Of a stretch of DNA of 41,912 bases, positions 1 through 10,980 are shown piece after piece (position 1 is the first letter of the stretch; each line of letters starts with the position of its first letter). The position numbers were made by a program, and so were the translations under genes. The DNA comes from Pseudomonadota bacterium. Lineage in GTDB: Bacteria; Pseudomonadota; Gammaproteobacteria; Xanthomonadales; Rhodanobacteraceae. The DNA lies in the NCBI GenBank assembly GCA_029561145.1, contig JAKQJM010000070.1, positions 1-41,912 on the forward strand, given 5' to 3'. The notes below the pieces were generated by a model. That model worked only from the letters and a program-made list of their open reading frames with translations. It made no database searches and was not told where the DNA came from.

Positions 1-360
1 TTTGTGCGGATTGGGTGTGATTTGGAGCATGAGATGCTCTACCAGATCATCTCGATGAGGCATTTCCGAGTACGTTCATCGCAACGACGGAACGTTGCCT
101 GTCATCCTCTCGCGGCTCGGAAGTCGATGGCTGTGGTCGCCGCAAAGGCAACATGCGGCATCTGAACGTTGCCGGCCCGGCCAATTTCAGACAAAACGCA
201 AAGTGAAATTAACGATCGCCCTCAATTTCACTTCGTCCAAGGAGAGCCACCATGCTTCGTCAACTGCCAGATGAATACCGCAACGCAACTCGACGACACG
301 TTTTTGACGCAAGCCAAAATTGCGGCTGATAACGAACTGACGTAAGTCACTGAAAGCAAA
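1..360. other. Left-edge stretch with no supported gene; contains a 10-bp inverted repeat
   Basis: I see no recognisable gene here. One plus-strand frame is open from the window edge to about position 165, but its translation resembles nothing I know, so it could be the tail of a cut gene or chance. Positions 201-210 and 224-233 form a perfect 10-bp inverted repeat (AAGTGAAATT / AATTTCACTT) with a 13-nt spacer, which could be an operator or a weak transcription stop. The stretch lies just beyond the 3' end of tRNA-Phe, a usual place for island integration, but no copy of the tRNA end is visible. Confidence 0.4.
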
Positions 361-436
361 TGGTGGCCGGGGACGGAATCGAACCGCCGACACGGGGATT
401 TTCAATCCCCTGCTCTACCAACTGAGCTACCCGGCC
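361..436 (-). tRNA. tRNA-Phe (anticodon GAA)
   Basis: Read on the minus strand this is a complete 76-nt cloverleaf. The acceptor stem GGCCGGG pairs with CCCGGCC, the D-arm begins TAGCTCAGTTGG, the anticodon loop TTGAAAA carries GAA between GGGGA-type stem arms, the T-arm holds GGTTCGATTCC, and CCA is encoded. It decodes UUU and UUC. A strong promoter lies about 50 bases upstream. Confidence 0.97.
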
Positions 437-484
437 CTTGTGCTTGCATGCCGGGGCGCTGATGGCCGCGGCGAAGGGGCGCGT

Positions 485-513
485 ATTAGAGCCATTGAGG
501 CTGGATTCGTCAA
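485..513 (-). promoter_or_regulatory. Sigma-70 promoter for tRNA-Phe
   Basis: On the minus strand TTGACG (508-513) is followed by exactly 17 bases and then TCTAAT (485-490), each matching the consensus at 5 of 6 positions. Transcription would start near 478 after a GC-rich discriminator, which is typical of stringently controlled stable-RNA promoters. The leader before the mature tRNA would be about 42 nt. The rest of 437-692 holds nothing else I recognise. Confidence 0.75.
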
Positions 514-692
514 GCTTCGAGCCATCGAAGGCGCGAAAAGCCGATGGTTTCCGGCCGGCGCCCCGGTGGATTCGGTCCGTGCCGTCATGTGAAACAGGGG
601 ATGAACACGAGCGCCGGATGCGGTGACGATCGCGCGCCGATCTGCGTCATGCTTGGTCGGTAGTCCCGATTTCCACCCGATGGAGGCCTTCG

Positions 693-1097
693 ATGAAGAT
701 CCTGTTCGCATTGCTTGCCCTGCTGGCGGCAACGGTTGCATCCGCGCAGACGCGCGAGAAGCAGGAGAGGGCGTTGAACCAGTATTTGCCGTATGCCGGT
801 GAGCCGGTGGATCGATTCCAGTTCTGGGAACTGCTGCGCTGGGAGCTCGTCGGCGAATACAAGGTGGTGGTATGGCCGCGACTCAATGAAGCCTATTTGC
901 TGACCGTCGATGGGCCGTGCAACGACCTCGAATGGAAGGATGCGATCAGCGTGACGTCGACCGTGCACGTGGTCAGCAGGCGCTTCGATTCGGTCGTGGT
1001 CGGGCATGACAAATGCCGCATCAACGAGATCCGGCCGATCGACTACAAGAAGTACCTGGCGGATCGGAAGCAGGCCAGGGAAGCGGCGAAATCCTGA
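693..1097 (+). CDS. Secreted DUF6491-type small protein
   Basis: This encodes a 134-residue protein with a clear Sec signal peptide: a basic N-terminus, a hydrophobic core and an Ala-Ser-Ala cleavage site near residues 16-19, so it is probably periplasmic. The mature part has two cysteines (CNDLEW and HDKCRINEI), which may form a disulfide, and ends in a short charged helix. The overall pattern, with a cysteine just before an 'RI-x-x-I-x-P-x-D' segment, resembles the DUF6491 family of small exported proteins common in Xanthomonadales; its function is unknown. The ATG is preceded by GGAGG about eight bases upstream. The gene stands alone and converges on yggX-mutY. Confidence 0.7.
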   Translation: MKILFALLALLAATVASAQTREKQERALNQYLPYAGEPVDRFQFWELLRWELVGEYKVVVWPRLNEAYLLTVDGPCNDLEWKDAISVTSTVHVVSRRFDSVVVGHDKCRINEIRPIDYKKYLADRKQAREAAKS

Positions 1098-1140
1098 GAA
1101 CGTGCCAGGATTCCCGCTCGGCTGAGTGAGATTATCGCGC

Positions 1141-1177
1141 CCCGCAGGGACAAGCAGCCAAAGCCGCTCCCTGCGGG
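1141..1177. terminator. Hairpin between convergent genes (possible terminator)
   Basis: CCCGCAGGGA (1141-1150) and TCCCTGCGGG (1168-1177) form a perfect 10-bp stem with a 17-nt loop, placed between the convergent ends of the DUF6491 gene and yggX. No T-run follows on either strand, so an intrinsic terminator is only a possibility. Confidence 0.4.
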
Positions 1178-1188
1178 AAAGGGGCGGG

Positions 1189-1458
1189 TCAGGACTGGGG
1201 TTTGACGAAGCCGGCGGGGGCCTCGGAGCCGCCTTCGAAGAAGAATTTTTCCATCTCGGCAGCCAGGAAGGTGCGGGTGGAGGCATCCAGCGGGTTGAGG
1301 CGGTTCTCGTTGATCAACAGGGTCTGGTGGGCCATCCAGTCGGCCCACGCCTGCTTCGACACGTTCTCGTAGATGCGCTTGCCGAGCTCGCCAGGCCAGG
1401 GCGCAAAGGCGAGACCTTCGGCTTCGAAGCCGAGTCTTACGCAGTTGACGGTACGCAT
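1189..1458 (-). CDS. yggX: Probable Fe(2+)-trafficking protein YggX
   Basis: This is an 89-residue cytoplasmic protein of the YggX family. The hallmark N-terminus is present ([10 protein letters not shown], with the conserved cysteine at position 6), followed by a [17 protein letters not shown] segment and the '[15 protein letters not shown]' core. YggX protects iron-sulfur enzymes from oxidants and helps handle labile iron. Its start lies inside the 3' end of mutY, with an overlap of 22 nt. The mutY-yggX pairing is conserved in gammaproteobacteria and couples a 4Fe-4S repair enzyme with an iron-protection factor. Length and motif order are normal for the family. Confidence 0.95.
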   Translation of the reverse strand: MRTVNCVRLGFEAEGLAFAPWPGELGKRIYENVSKQAWADWMAHQTLLINENRLNPLDASTRTFLAAEMEKFFFEGGSEAPAGFVKPQS

Positions 1459-2510
1459 GGATTTGATTCCTCGGCCAGATTGGCGAGCAGTTTACGCACT
1501 GGCGCGGGCAGGCCAAGTTCGGCGAGCTCATCGGCCGAGAACCATGCCAGATCGGGATCGTCGGAAACCTGCGCTGCGCGGCGGTCGACATCCAGCACGA
1601 TCGGAGTGATCAGCAGGCGGAAATGGCTGAAAGTGTGGGTGAGTTGCGGGAGTGTCCGCAGCTCGTCCTCGCCGACGACGCCGGGCAGCACCAGGCGGGG
1701 TGGGGTCGCCGCCGGGTCGATATCCTGCGGCAGGCTCCATAGCCGCGCCCAGATGCCGGTTGGCGGGCGGCGTTCGAGCAGCACGCGGCCATCGGGATCG
1801 CGGGCAATCAGCATCGTCGTCGTGCGGGTCGGGATTTTCCGGGTGGGTTTGGGTTGCGGGAGAATCGCGGTCAAGCCTTCGCGCAAGGCGGTGCAGGCGC
1901 TGCGCAATGGACACTCGCCGCAGCGCGGTTTGCTGCGCGTGCAGACCATCGCACCGAGATCCATGATCGCCTGCGTGTAATCGGCGACGCGCTCAAGCGG
2001 CGTATGCGATTCGGCGAGCTTCCACAGTGCGCCCTGCACCGCGCTGCTGCCGGTCCAGCCGTGCACTCCGTGAAAGCGTGCAAGCACGCGGCGGACATTG
2101 CCGTCGAGGATCGCATGCGACTGTCCATGGGCCTGCGCGAGGATCGCTGCGGCGGTCGAGCGCCCGATACCGGGCAGGGCGGCCAGTTGTTCGATCGAGT
2201 CGGGCAGCTTGCCGTGATGCTGTTCGACGCAAAGCTGGGCGCAGCGCTGCAGGTTGCGCGCACGGCTGTAGTAACCGAGCCCGGACCACAGCGCGAGCAC
2301 GCGGTCCTGCGGCGCCGAGGCCAGCTCGGCCAGGTCCGGCAGGGCAAGCACGAAGCGTTCGAAATACGGGATCACCGTGCGCACCTGGGTCTGCTGCAAC
2401 ATCACCTCGCTGAGCCAGACGCGATAGGGCGTGCGTGGGTGCTGCCAGGGCAGGTTGCTGCGGCCGTGGACATCGAACCAGGCCAGCAGGGCTTTGGCGA
2501 ACGCATCCAT
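1437..2510 (-). CDS. mutY: A/G-specific adenine DNA glycosylase MutY
   Basis: MutY removes adenine mispaired with 8-oxoguanine. From the chosen start (357 residues) the N-terminal HhH-GPD glycosylase has the catalytic Glu in [12 protein letters not shown] (about residue 35), the helix-hairpin-helix [12 protein letters not shown] (112-123) and the catalytic Asp of ILDGNVRR (about 136). The iron-sulfur ligands C190-x6-C197-x2-C200-x5-C206 are intact. The C-terminal part (from about 225) is the NUDIX-like 8-oxoG recognition domain. An upstream in-frame ATG at 2552 would add 14 residues. I prefer 2510 because its spacing to the GRSNLPWQ motif matches E. coli MutY, although neither start has an ideal ribosome site. 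The gene overlaps yggX and lies downstream of ftsY. Confidence 0.95.
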   Translation of the reverse strand: MDAFAKALLAWFDVHGRSNLPWQHPRTPYRVWLSEVMLQQTQVRTVIPYFERFVLALPDLAELASAPQDRVLALWSGLGYYSRARNLQRCAQLCVEQHHGKLPDSIEQLAALPGIGRSTAAAILAQAHGQSHAILDGNVRRVLARFHGVHGWTGSSAVQGALWKLAESHTPLERVADYTQAIMDLGAMVCTRSKPRCGECPLRSACTALREGLTAILPQPKPTRKIPTRTTTMLIARDPDGRVLLERRPPTGIWARLWSLPQDIDPAATPPRLVLPGVVGEDELRTLPQLTHTFSHFRLLITPIVLDVDRRAAQVSDDPDLAWFSADELAELGLPAPVRKLLANLAEESNPCVPSTA

Positions 2511-2617
2511 GGCTGGGTGAGGTCCTGTTTGGCTTCCGGGTGGCGAATTCATCGATGGCGTCGCTGTTGCGGTTGCCGGCGCGTAGTCGTGGAGGACCGT
2601 GCCCGGATCCGCTGCTT

Positions 2618-2665
2618 GCCCTCATCCGCCCTCCGGGCACCTTCTCCCGCTTGCGGGAGAAGGAA
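2618..2665. repeat. Intergenic palindromic repeat (CTTCTCCCGC-type)
   Basis: CCTTCTCCCGC (2640-2650) pairs perfectly with GCGGGAGAAGG (2653-2663), preceded by CCCTCATCCGCCCTCCGGGC, itself partly self-complementary. From memory, this 'CCCTCATCCG...TTCTCCCG...GGGAGAAGG' pattern is a widespread extragenic palindromic repeat in proteobacteria. It sits in the 216-258 bp gap between ftsY and mutY and could act as an RNA hairpin between the two. A similar but decayed CCGC...GCGG segment follows at about 2703-2735. No gene is visible in the gap. Confidence 0.6.
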
Positions 2666-2768
2666 CTACGAAGCCGCGAGGTTCCGTTCTACGGCAACAC
2701 TTCCGCTTGCTGAGGCGCCCCATCCGCCCGCGGAAGAGGAACGAGGCGTTGATGATGCGAGATCCAGA

Positions 2769-3983
2769 TCAGCTCTTGGTTCCGCTCGTGGTCAGCGAGG
2801 CGGGCAGCAGGCCATCGACGAAGGCTTGTGCATCGAACACGCGCAAATCCTCGATTCCTTCGCCGAGGCCGACAAAGCGGATCGGCAGGCCGAACTCGCG
2901 AGCGAGCGCGAATACCACGCCACCCTTGGCCGTGCCATCGAGCTTGGTCACGACGAGGCCGCTGACGCCGATCGCTTCGCGGAAATGCTTGAGCTGGGCA
3001 ATCGCGTTCTGGCCGGTGGTGCCGTCGATGACCATGAGCACTTCGTGTGGAGCAGACGCATCGAGCTTGGCCAGTACGCGGCGGATCTTCGACAGCTCAT
3101 CCATCAGGCCCGACTGGGTGTGCAGGCGACCCGCGGTGTCCGCGATCAATACCTGGATGCCGCGGGCGCGCGCGGCCTGCAAGGCATCGAAGATGACACT
3201 GGCCGAGTCGGCTCCCGAGGCCTGCGCGATCACCGGAACGCCGTTGCGCTGGCCCCAGGTCTGCAATTGTTCGACCGCCGCGGCGCGGAACGTATCGCCG
3301 GCAGCCAGCATGAGGCTGCTTTTCGCGATGAGGAAGCGGTGTGCGAGTTTGCCGATGGTCGTCGTCTTGCCGACACCGTTGACTCCGACCATGAGAATGA
3401 CGAAGGGCCTCTGGCCGCCGACATCGAGTGGCCTCTCGACGGGCTTGAGCAGTTCGACGAGCTGCGCGCGCAGCGCCGCGAGCAAGGCGTCAGCATCGGC
3501 GAATTCGCGCCGGGCGACGCGCTTGCGCAATTGGTCGACGATTTCAGCTGACGCCGCGACGCCGACATCGGCCGTGATCAGGCAGGTTTCGAGCGCGTCG
3601 AGCAGATCGTCATCGAGTTTGGGATTGCGTGCGAACAGGCTGCCGAGCCCCTTCGCGAAACCACTTCCGGAAAGTCGCTCGCGCCAGCTTTTCCTGGCCG
3701 GGCGCCCGCTTTCCGTAGCGGATGTGGATTCGAGCAGGCGTGGATCGACGCGACGCTCCTCGGTAACAGCCAGATCGATCGACAGTTTCTCGTCTGCGAT
3801 TTCGGGAAGCGCCTTCAGCGAGGCGGTCAGAGTGACCGGCGCCGAACGCGCCAGCAGAGCCGCCAGCGGAATTTCCTCGGTGATCGATTCGGGGGTTGCG
3901 CGCGCCTTCTCCTGCAAGACTTCGTTTGCATCTTCGACAGGCGGATCGGCGACAGCCGGCTTCTTTTTCCAGAACTTGAGCAT
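2769..3983 (-). CDS. ftsY: Signal recognition particle receptor FtsY
   Basis: FtsY is the membrane-associated GTPase that docks SRP-ribosome complexes at the Sec translocon. The 404-residue protein starts MLKFWKKKPAVAD, a basic membrane-targeting N-terminus, followed by an acidic low-complexity A domain (to about 110), the helical N domain, and the G domain. The G domain has P-loop GVNGVGKTTT (200-209), DTAGR (282-286), TKLDG (346-350) and the closing GLGEGIEDL. The frame stays open upstream to 4094, but the extra 37 residues would run into rsmD and look non-native, so the inner ATG is chosen. The gene is divergent from rsmD, with about 73 bp between starts; ftsE/ftsX are not adjacent. Confidence 0.95.
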   Translation of the reverse strand: MLKFWKKKPAVADPPVEDANEVLQEKARATPESITEEIPLAALLARSAPVTLTASLKALPEIADEKLSIDLAVTEERRVDPRLLESTSATESGRPARKSWRERLSGSGFAKGLGSLFARNPKLDDDLLDALETCLITADVGVAASAEIVDQLRKRVARREFADADALLAALRAQLVELLKPVERPLDVGGQRPFVILMVGVNGVGKTTTIGKLAHRFLIAKSSLMLAAGDTFRAAAVEQLQTWGQRNGVPVIAQASGADSASVIFDALQAARARGIQVLIADTAGRLHTQSGLMDELSKIRRVLAKLDASAPHEVLMVIDGTTGQNAIAQLKHFREAIGVSGLVVTKLDGTAKGGVVFALAREFGLPIRFVGLGEGIEDLRVFDAQAFVDGLLPASLTTSGTKS

Positions 3984-4056
3984 TGCAGGGATGGTTACAC
4001 GAAGGGATGCGCGGCATGCTATCACTCCCTTGGCGAACCTCCGGACCTCCCAGTCA

Positions 4057-4632
4057 ATGCGTTCAGCTTCGCGCAATGCCGGCAAACTGCGCATCGTCGC
4101 CGGCAGCCTGCGCGGCAGCCGTATCGACGTGATCGATCACGAAGGCCTGCGCCCGACCAGTGACCGTGTGCGCGAAACCCTGTTCAACTGGCTGGCACCC
4201 GTGATCGAGGGTGCCCGTTGTCTCGATCTGTTCGCCGGCACGGGCGCGCTGGGTATCGAGGCTATTTCGCGCGGCGCCGCGGAATGCGTTTTCGTCGAGC
4301 GCGATCGTCATCTCGCACGCGAGCTCGAGGCGACGCTGGCGCGGCTCAAGGTCGGCAATGCACGTGTGGTCCAGACCGATGCGCAAGCCTGGCTGGCTCA
4401 GCCGGCCGGAGTCTTCGATCTGGTGTTTCTCGATCCGCCGTTTTCCGGAGATCTCTGGTCCGGGATATCGCGTCTGCTCGAGTCTGGCGGGGCGCTTGCC
4501 GCGAATGCCTGGATCTATCTCGAAGCTCCGCTCGATGCGGCATTTTCAGTCCCGCCCAACTGGCAAGTGCATCGCGAGGGCATGGCCGGGAATGTTCGCT
4601 TCACGCTTTATCGGCGCAGCGATTCGGCCTGA
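4057..4632 (+). CDS. rsmD: 16S rRNA (guanine(966)-N2)-methyltransferase RsmD
   Basis: RsmD methylates N2 of G966 in 16S rRNA on the assembling 30S subunit. The 191-residue protein has the family start GKLRIVAGSLRGSRI, the LRPTSDRVRETLFNWL segment, SAM-binding motif LDLFAGTGALG (56-66), an acidic SAM-ribose position (VERD) and catalytic motif IV as DPPF (126-129). The reading frame is open far upstream, but ATG at 4057 is chosen because the preceding 486 codons are antisense to ftsY and resemble no protein. The divergent rsmD/ftsY layout is common in gammaproteobacteria. A stretch of 128 bp without a gene separates it from coaD. Confidence 0.95.
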   Translation: MRSASRNAGKLRIVAGSLRGSRIDVIDHEGLRPTSDRVRETLFNWLAPVIEGARCLDLFAGTGALGIEAISRGAAECVFVERDRHLARELEATLARLKVGNARVVQTDAQAWLAQPAGVFDLVFLDPPFSGDLWSGISRLLESGGALAANAWIYLEAPLDAAFSVPPNWQVHREGMAGNVRFTLYRRSDSA

Positions 4633-4727
4633 CGCGTCGCGGGTTGCGGCTGCGGGTCAAGCGAGCACATGATGGTTCGGCGTTGCGCAAGGTGGCTTCT
4701 ATCGTCGGACTGCCTCGATTCGGCTAA

Positions 4728-5261
<534 letters not shown>

Positions 5262-5287
5262 TCCCGTTCCCGATAGGAGTCGCATCC

Positions 5288-7782
<2,495 letters not shown>

Positions 7783-7786
<4 letters not shown>

Positions 7787-8652
7787 AACTCTGGTCGATC
7801 CTGGGCAACTCCCAGCGACTCGATGGCGGTGCGATGTTCGGCAACGCGCCAAAGGCGGTCTGGCAGAAATGGATCGCGCCGGACGAAAGCAATGCAATTC
7901 CGCTGGCCTGTCGCTGCCTGCTGGTTGACGATCTGGCCGGCAAGACCGTGCTTTTCGAAACCGGCATCGGCGCATTTTTCGAGCCAAAGCTGCGTGCGCG
8001 CTTTGGTGTAGCCGAGACGCAGCATGTCCTGCTCGAATCACTTGCGGCGGCGGGATTCGATCACGCCGATATCGATGTGGTCGTGCTCTCGCATCTCCAT
8101 TTCGACCATGCCGGCGGGCTCCTCGCCGCATGGCAGGAAGGACAGGCCGCTTCGCTGCTGTTTCCAAACGCGACCTACGTGGTCGGCGCCGACCACTGGC
8201 AGCGAGCGATCAATCCGCATTCGCGCGACCGCGCCTCGTTCATCGCCGAGCTGCCCCAACTGCTGCTCGACAGCGGCCGACTCGAAATCGTCGAGGGGGC
8301 GTTTTCAAGCGCGCTCGGCCACGCCGTGCGTTTCGAGATCTCGAATGGCCACACGCCAGGGCTGATGCTCGCCGAGATCGTCGCGAAAGACGGCGGTGTG
8401 GTGTTCTGTGCCGATCTGATTCCCGGTCGGCCCTGGGTCCACCTGCCGATCACGATGGGTTACGACCGCTATCCCGAAATGTTGATCGACGAGAAGCAGC
8501 GCTTTCTCGATGACAAGCTGAAGCGCAATGTGCGATTGTTCTTCACCCACGACAGCGGATGTGCGATGGCTTCGGTGACACGCGACGAGAAAGGGCGCTA
8601 CGGTACGATCGACGAACGCCGCGAACTTGTCGCACTGCCGTTGCTCGCCTGA
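7783..8652 (+). CDS. MBL-fold metallohydrolase
   Basis: This 289-residue protein has the metallo-beta-lactamase fold. The zinc motif HLHFDH (104-109) is followed by AGG, a third His in SNGHTPG, the bridging Asp in [10 protein letters not shown] and a late His in FTHDSGC. No signal peptide is seen, so it is probably cytoplasmic. It resembles the broad group of lactonase or esterase-like MBL hydrolases (AHL-lactonase-like architecture), but the substrate cannot be read from sequence. The start overlaps the ggt stop by 4 nt, suggesting coupling and perhaps a linked metabolic role such as handling a thiol- or glutathione-derived product. That link is inference only. Confidence 0.85.
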
Positions 8653-8691
8653 CTGTCCGCGTTGATTCAGCAATTCCGGAGGAATGAACCG

Positions 8692-9183
8692 ATGCGAATG
8701 ATTGTGCTGTTGTCCTTGCTGCTCAGTGCAGCGGCTGGCGCCCATGAGGAAGCGAAAGGCCACCACGAAAAGGCAACCGTGATCGAGCCCGTCGAGCAGC
8801 TCGCGGCCGGCGCTGTCTACGGCGCGCGCCTGCCTGTCGGAGTTCCACATGCGGTCGCCCTCGATATCGCTGCGGCCAATCCCGGCGCGCACGCGGGCAA
8901 GTTCGCCGCATACAGCGGGCGCATCACCGAGGTATGCCAGAAGATGGGCTGCTGGGTTGTCCTGGCTGGGGAGAACGGCCAATTCGCCCGCGTGACCATG
9001 CACGAGCACAGTTTTGGCGTGCCGAAGGATACGGCGGGGCCCGCGATTGTCTATGGCTCGCTCAGCGAGCATGCGCTTGACAAGGAAGAGATCGAGCACC
9101 TGCGCAAGGACGGGGCGGCGGAACCGGCAGCCAGCGAGTTGCGCATTGATGCGCTCTCCGTGCTGATCCCGAAGTCTTCCTGA
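8692..9183 (+). CDS. Exported DUF4920-like protein
   Basis: This 163-residue protein has a short signal peptide (MRMIVLLSLLLSAAAGA), then a histidine-rich mature N-terminus (HEEAKGHHEK) that could bind metal. The core contains GRITEVCQKMGCWVVL, followed by an 'RVTMHEHSFGVPKDTAGPAIVYG' region. The CQ-x2-GCW pair and the F-x-VP-x-D-x-x-G segment are the pattern of the DUF4920 family of small periplasmic proteins; their function is not established. The start is fixed by a strong GGAGG a few bases before ATG. It follows the MBL gene by 39 bases and precedes the TMEM43-like gene by 40, probably in the same transcript. Confidence 0.75.
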   Translation: MRMIVLLSLLLSAAAGAHEEAKGHHEKATVIEPVEQLAAGAVYGARLPVGVPHAVALDIAAANPGAHAGKFAAYSGRITEVCQKMGCWVVLAGENGQFARVTMHEHSFGVPKDTAGPAIVYGSLSEHALDKEEIEHLRKDGAAEPAASELRIDALSVLIPKSS

Positions 9184-9223
9184 TCGAAGCTGGCGCCCAT
9201 CGCGCGAACTCCGAAGCACGCCC

Positions 9224-9922
9224 ATGAACCAGCGAAGCATCGCCGGACTCGTCATCGCTTCGCTGGCGATTGTCCTTGTTGCCATCGTGATCGGGCGGAT
9301 CGGCGGCTGGTGGAATTTCATGCAGGCGTCCGATGCACCGGTGTCGCCGGCCATGGTTTCCGCCGAAACGATCGACCCCGCCAATGAGGGCCGCCTGGTC
9401 AAGGTGCAAGGCGAGCTCGAGTCTGCCGAAGCTCCGTCTGATCCCGATCTCGGATTTGAATGCAAGGACGCGGCAATCCTCCAGCGTCGCGTCGAGATGT
9501 ATGAATGGCATGAGTCGTGTATCGAAGGGTCGTGCAGCCAGACACTGCAGTGGTCGGAAGAGCATGTCGACTCGCGATCGTTCCGCGAGAACCTCGGTCA
9601 CGAGAACCCGGGCCGGTTTCCGTTCAGTTCGATGCGAGTGGATGCCCGCGGCTTGCACGTCGGAGCCTTTCGTACGGATCCCGACCTCGTCGCGGAACAG
9701 ATCGGAATGGTTCCGCGTCCGGTGCGTCTCGCCGAGCTTCCTGCCAACCTGGCGGCGAGTTTCAGCGAGTTCGAGGGCCAGATTCTTGCCGGTACTGATC
9801 CGATCCGGCCAGCCGCAGGTGGCTTGCGCATCAGTTACCAGATCGTTCCCGCCGGAATGGTCGCTCTGGTCGGTGTCCAGCGTGGCGACAGGCTGGTTCC
9901 GATGCAACCCGATTCCAACTGA
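9224..9922 (+). CDS. TMEM43-family membrane-anchored protein
   Basis: This 232-residue protein has one N-terminal membrane helix (about 8-27) and a large extracytoplasmic part. The segments EGRLVKVQGELESAEAP, DAAILQRRVEMYEWHE and the later 'FRTDPDLV' and 'GGLRISYQIVPAG' resemble the TMEM43/LUMA family, a membrane protein family shared by bacteria and animals with no settled bacterial role. Bacterial members are often longer with C-terminal membrane helices; here no second helix is evident, so this is a short form. Two cysteines in CIEGSC may form a disulfide. It lies between the DUF4920 and MAPEG genes on the same strand. Confidence 0.65.
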   Translation: MNQRSIAGLVIASLAIVLVAIVIGRIGGWWNFMQASDAPVSPAMVSAETIDPANEGRLVKVQGELESAEAPSDPDLGFECKDAAILQRRVEMYEWHESCIEGSCSQTLQWSEEHVDSRSFRENLGHENPGRFPFSSMRVDARGLHVGAFRTDPDLVAEQIGMVPRPVRLAELPANLAASFSEFEGQILAGTDPIRPAAGGLRISYQIVPAGMVALVGVQRGDRLVPMQPDSN

Positions 9923-9936
9923 CGAGGCGTTAGTCG

Positions 9937-10332
9937 ATGCATATCACCGGGATTTACGCAGCTCTGGCTACCTTGCTGGTCGTCATCCTGGCTTTTCGCG
10001 TCATCGTTCTCCGGCAATCGACCCGGACCGGGATTGGCGATGGCGGCGATCATGAACTGGCAAAGCGCATCCGCGCCCATGCGAATGCGGTCGAGACTCT
10101 GCCGCTGGGCCTTGTCTTGCTTCTTCTGGTCGAGTGGAACCAGACCCTGCCGCTGCTCGTGCACATCTTCGGCATCGCCCTGATCGTCGGCCGCGTCCTG
10201 CATGCATTCGGTCTCTCGAGAACCGCAGGTGCGAGTGCTGGCCGCATCGTTGGAATGGGCGTCACCCTGATGGCCCTGCTCGGCATGGCGCTGCTGCTGC
10301 TCTGGCAGACCTTCGTGATATCCGCCATCTGA
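9937..10332 (+). CDS. MAPEG-family membrane protein
   Basis: This 131-residue protein has four predicted membrane helices (about 5-25, 50-70, 75-92 and 105-128). The family motif RIRAHANAVETLPLGL lies after helix 1, where the Arg/His/Asn-x-x-E residues form the glutathione site in MAPEG enzymes. The family includes membrane glutathione transferases and glutathione peroxidase-like proteins; most bacterial members are uncharacterised. It begins 14 bases after the TMEM43-like gene, so co-transcription is likely. It shares a directional gene run with ggt. Its end faces the NUDIX gene with only 27 bases between. Confidence 0.85.
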   Translation: MHITGIYAALATLLVVILAFRVIVLRQSTRTGIGDGGDHELAKRIRAHANAVETLPLGLVLLLLVEWNQTLPLLVHIFGIALIVGRVLHAFGLSRTAGASAGRIVGMGVTLMALLGMALLLLWQTFVISAI

Positions 10333-10359
10333 GCACATTCCAGCCAATCGATTCCGCCA

Positions 10360-10899
10360 CTAGCGGTCCCGCATGAGGTTCTCGTTATCGAGGAAGTAGA
10401 GCCCGGCGAACATCTTCGGATCCACCGAAAAGCCATTTGCCATCTTGCGGACCAGCCAATTCGCCGCTTCGCTGCGATGGACTTCGTGGACGACGATGTC
10501 TTCGGTCTCGTCGCCACCGCCCTTGTGGACGCGGCTCAGGCCGCGCGCGCGCACGAACGCCAGGATTTCGTTGCTCATGCCGGCCGAAGTCGGTCCGGCC
10601 ATGATGAAGTCGATATTCGCGGCCGAATAGCCGGTTTCTTCGATCAGTTCACGGTGGGCCGCCTCGATGGCGCTTTCTGCCGCACTCTCGGGATTGTCGC
10701 CGACCAGTCCGGCCGGCATCTCGATGGTCATGCATTCGATGGCCGGCCGGTACTGTTCGACGAAAAGGATCCGCTCTTCAGCGGTTACCGCGATGATCAT
10801 CACGCCCCCGCCGGGGTTCGTGCGCTCCGCATATTCCCAGCGGCCCCGGCGTTTCAGGCGTAGCCAGGTTCCATTGCAAAGTGTCACTGTTTCGGTCAT
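10360..10899 (-). CDS. NUDIX hydrolase
   Basis: This 179-residue cytoplasmic protein has a NUDIX box whose catalytic helix is intact: E-x7-REL-IEETGY, near residues 73-90 (A-x-E-S-AIEAAH-RELIEETG). The N-terminal half, with NPGGGVMIIAVT and LFVEQYRPAIECMTIEMPAG, matches ADP-ribose/ADP-sugar pyrophosphatase-like members, where 'EQYR' and 'E-x-PAG' are typical. The spacing between the first Gly and the catalytic Glu is two residues longer than the textbook box. The exact substrate is not readable. Its promoter would lie in the 81-bp divergent gap shared with the beta-propeller gene. Confidence 0.88.
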   Translation of the reverse strand: MTETVTLCNGTWLRLKRRGRWEYAERTNPGGGVMIIAVTAEERILFVEQYRPAIECMTIEMPAGLVGDNPESAAESAIEAAHRELIEETGYSAANIDFIMAGPTSAGMSNEILAFVRARGLSRVHKGGGDETEDIVVHEVHRSEAANWLVRKMANGFSVDPKMFAGLYFLDNENLMRDR

Positions 10900-10980
10900 C
10901 GTTGCTGGCTCCCTGAAACTTTTGCGGGCGTGGCGTGGTCTTCACCGCCTTCGATCCCGCTAGCATCCAAGGTTGTGCTG

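Noticed and set aside
187..405. Small minus-strand frame before tRNA-Phe
   Set aside because: It overlaps the tRNA by 45 bases and matches nothing.
1..436. Genomic island attached to tRNA-Phe
   Set aside because: I looked for a repeat of the tRNA 3' end and for integrase sequence in 1-360 and saw neither.
1854..3551. Long plus-strand open frame (565 codons) across mutY and ftsY
   Set aside because: It is antisense to two certain genes, and its translation is low-complexity and unlike any protein; it is a high-GC shadow.
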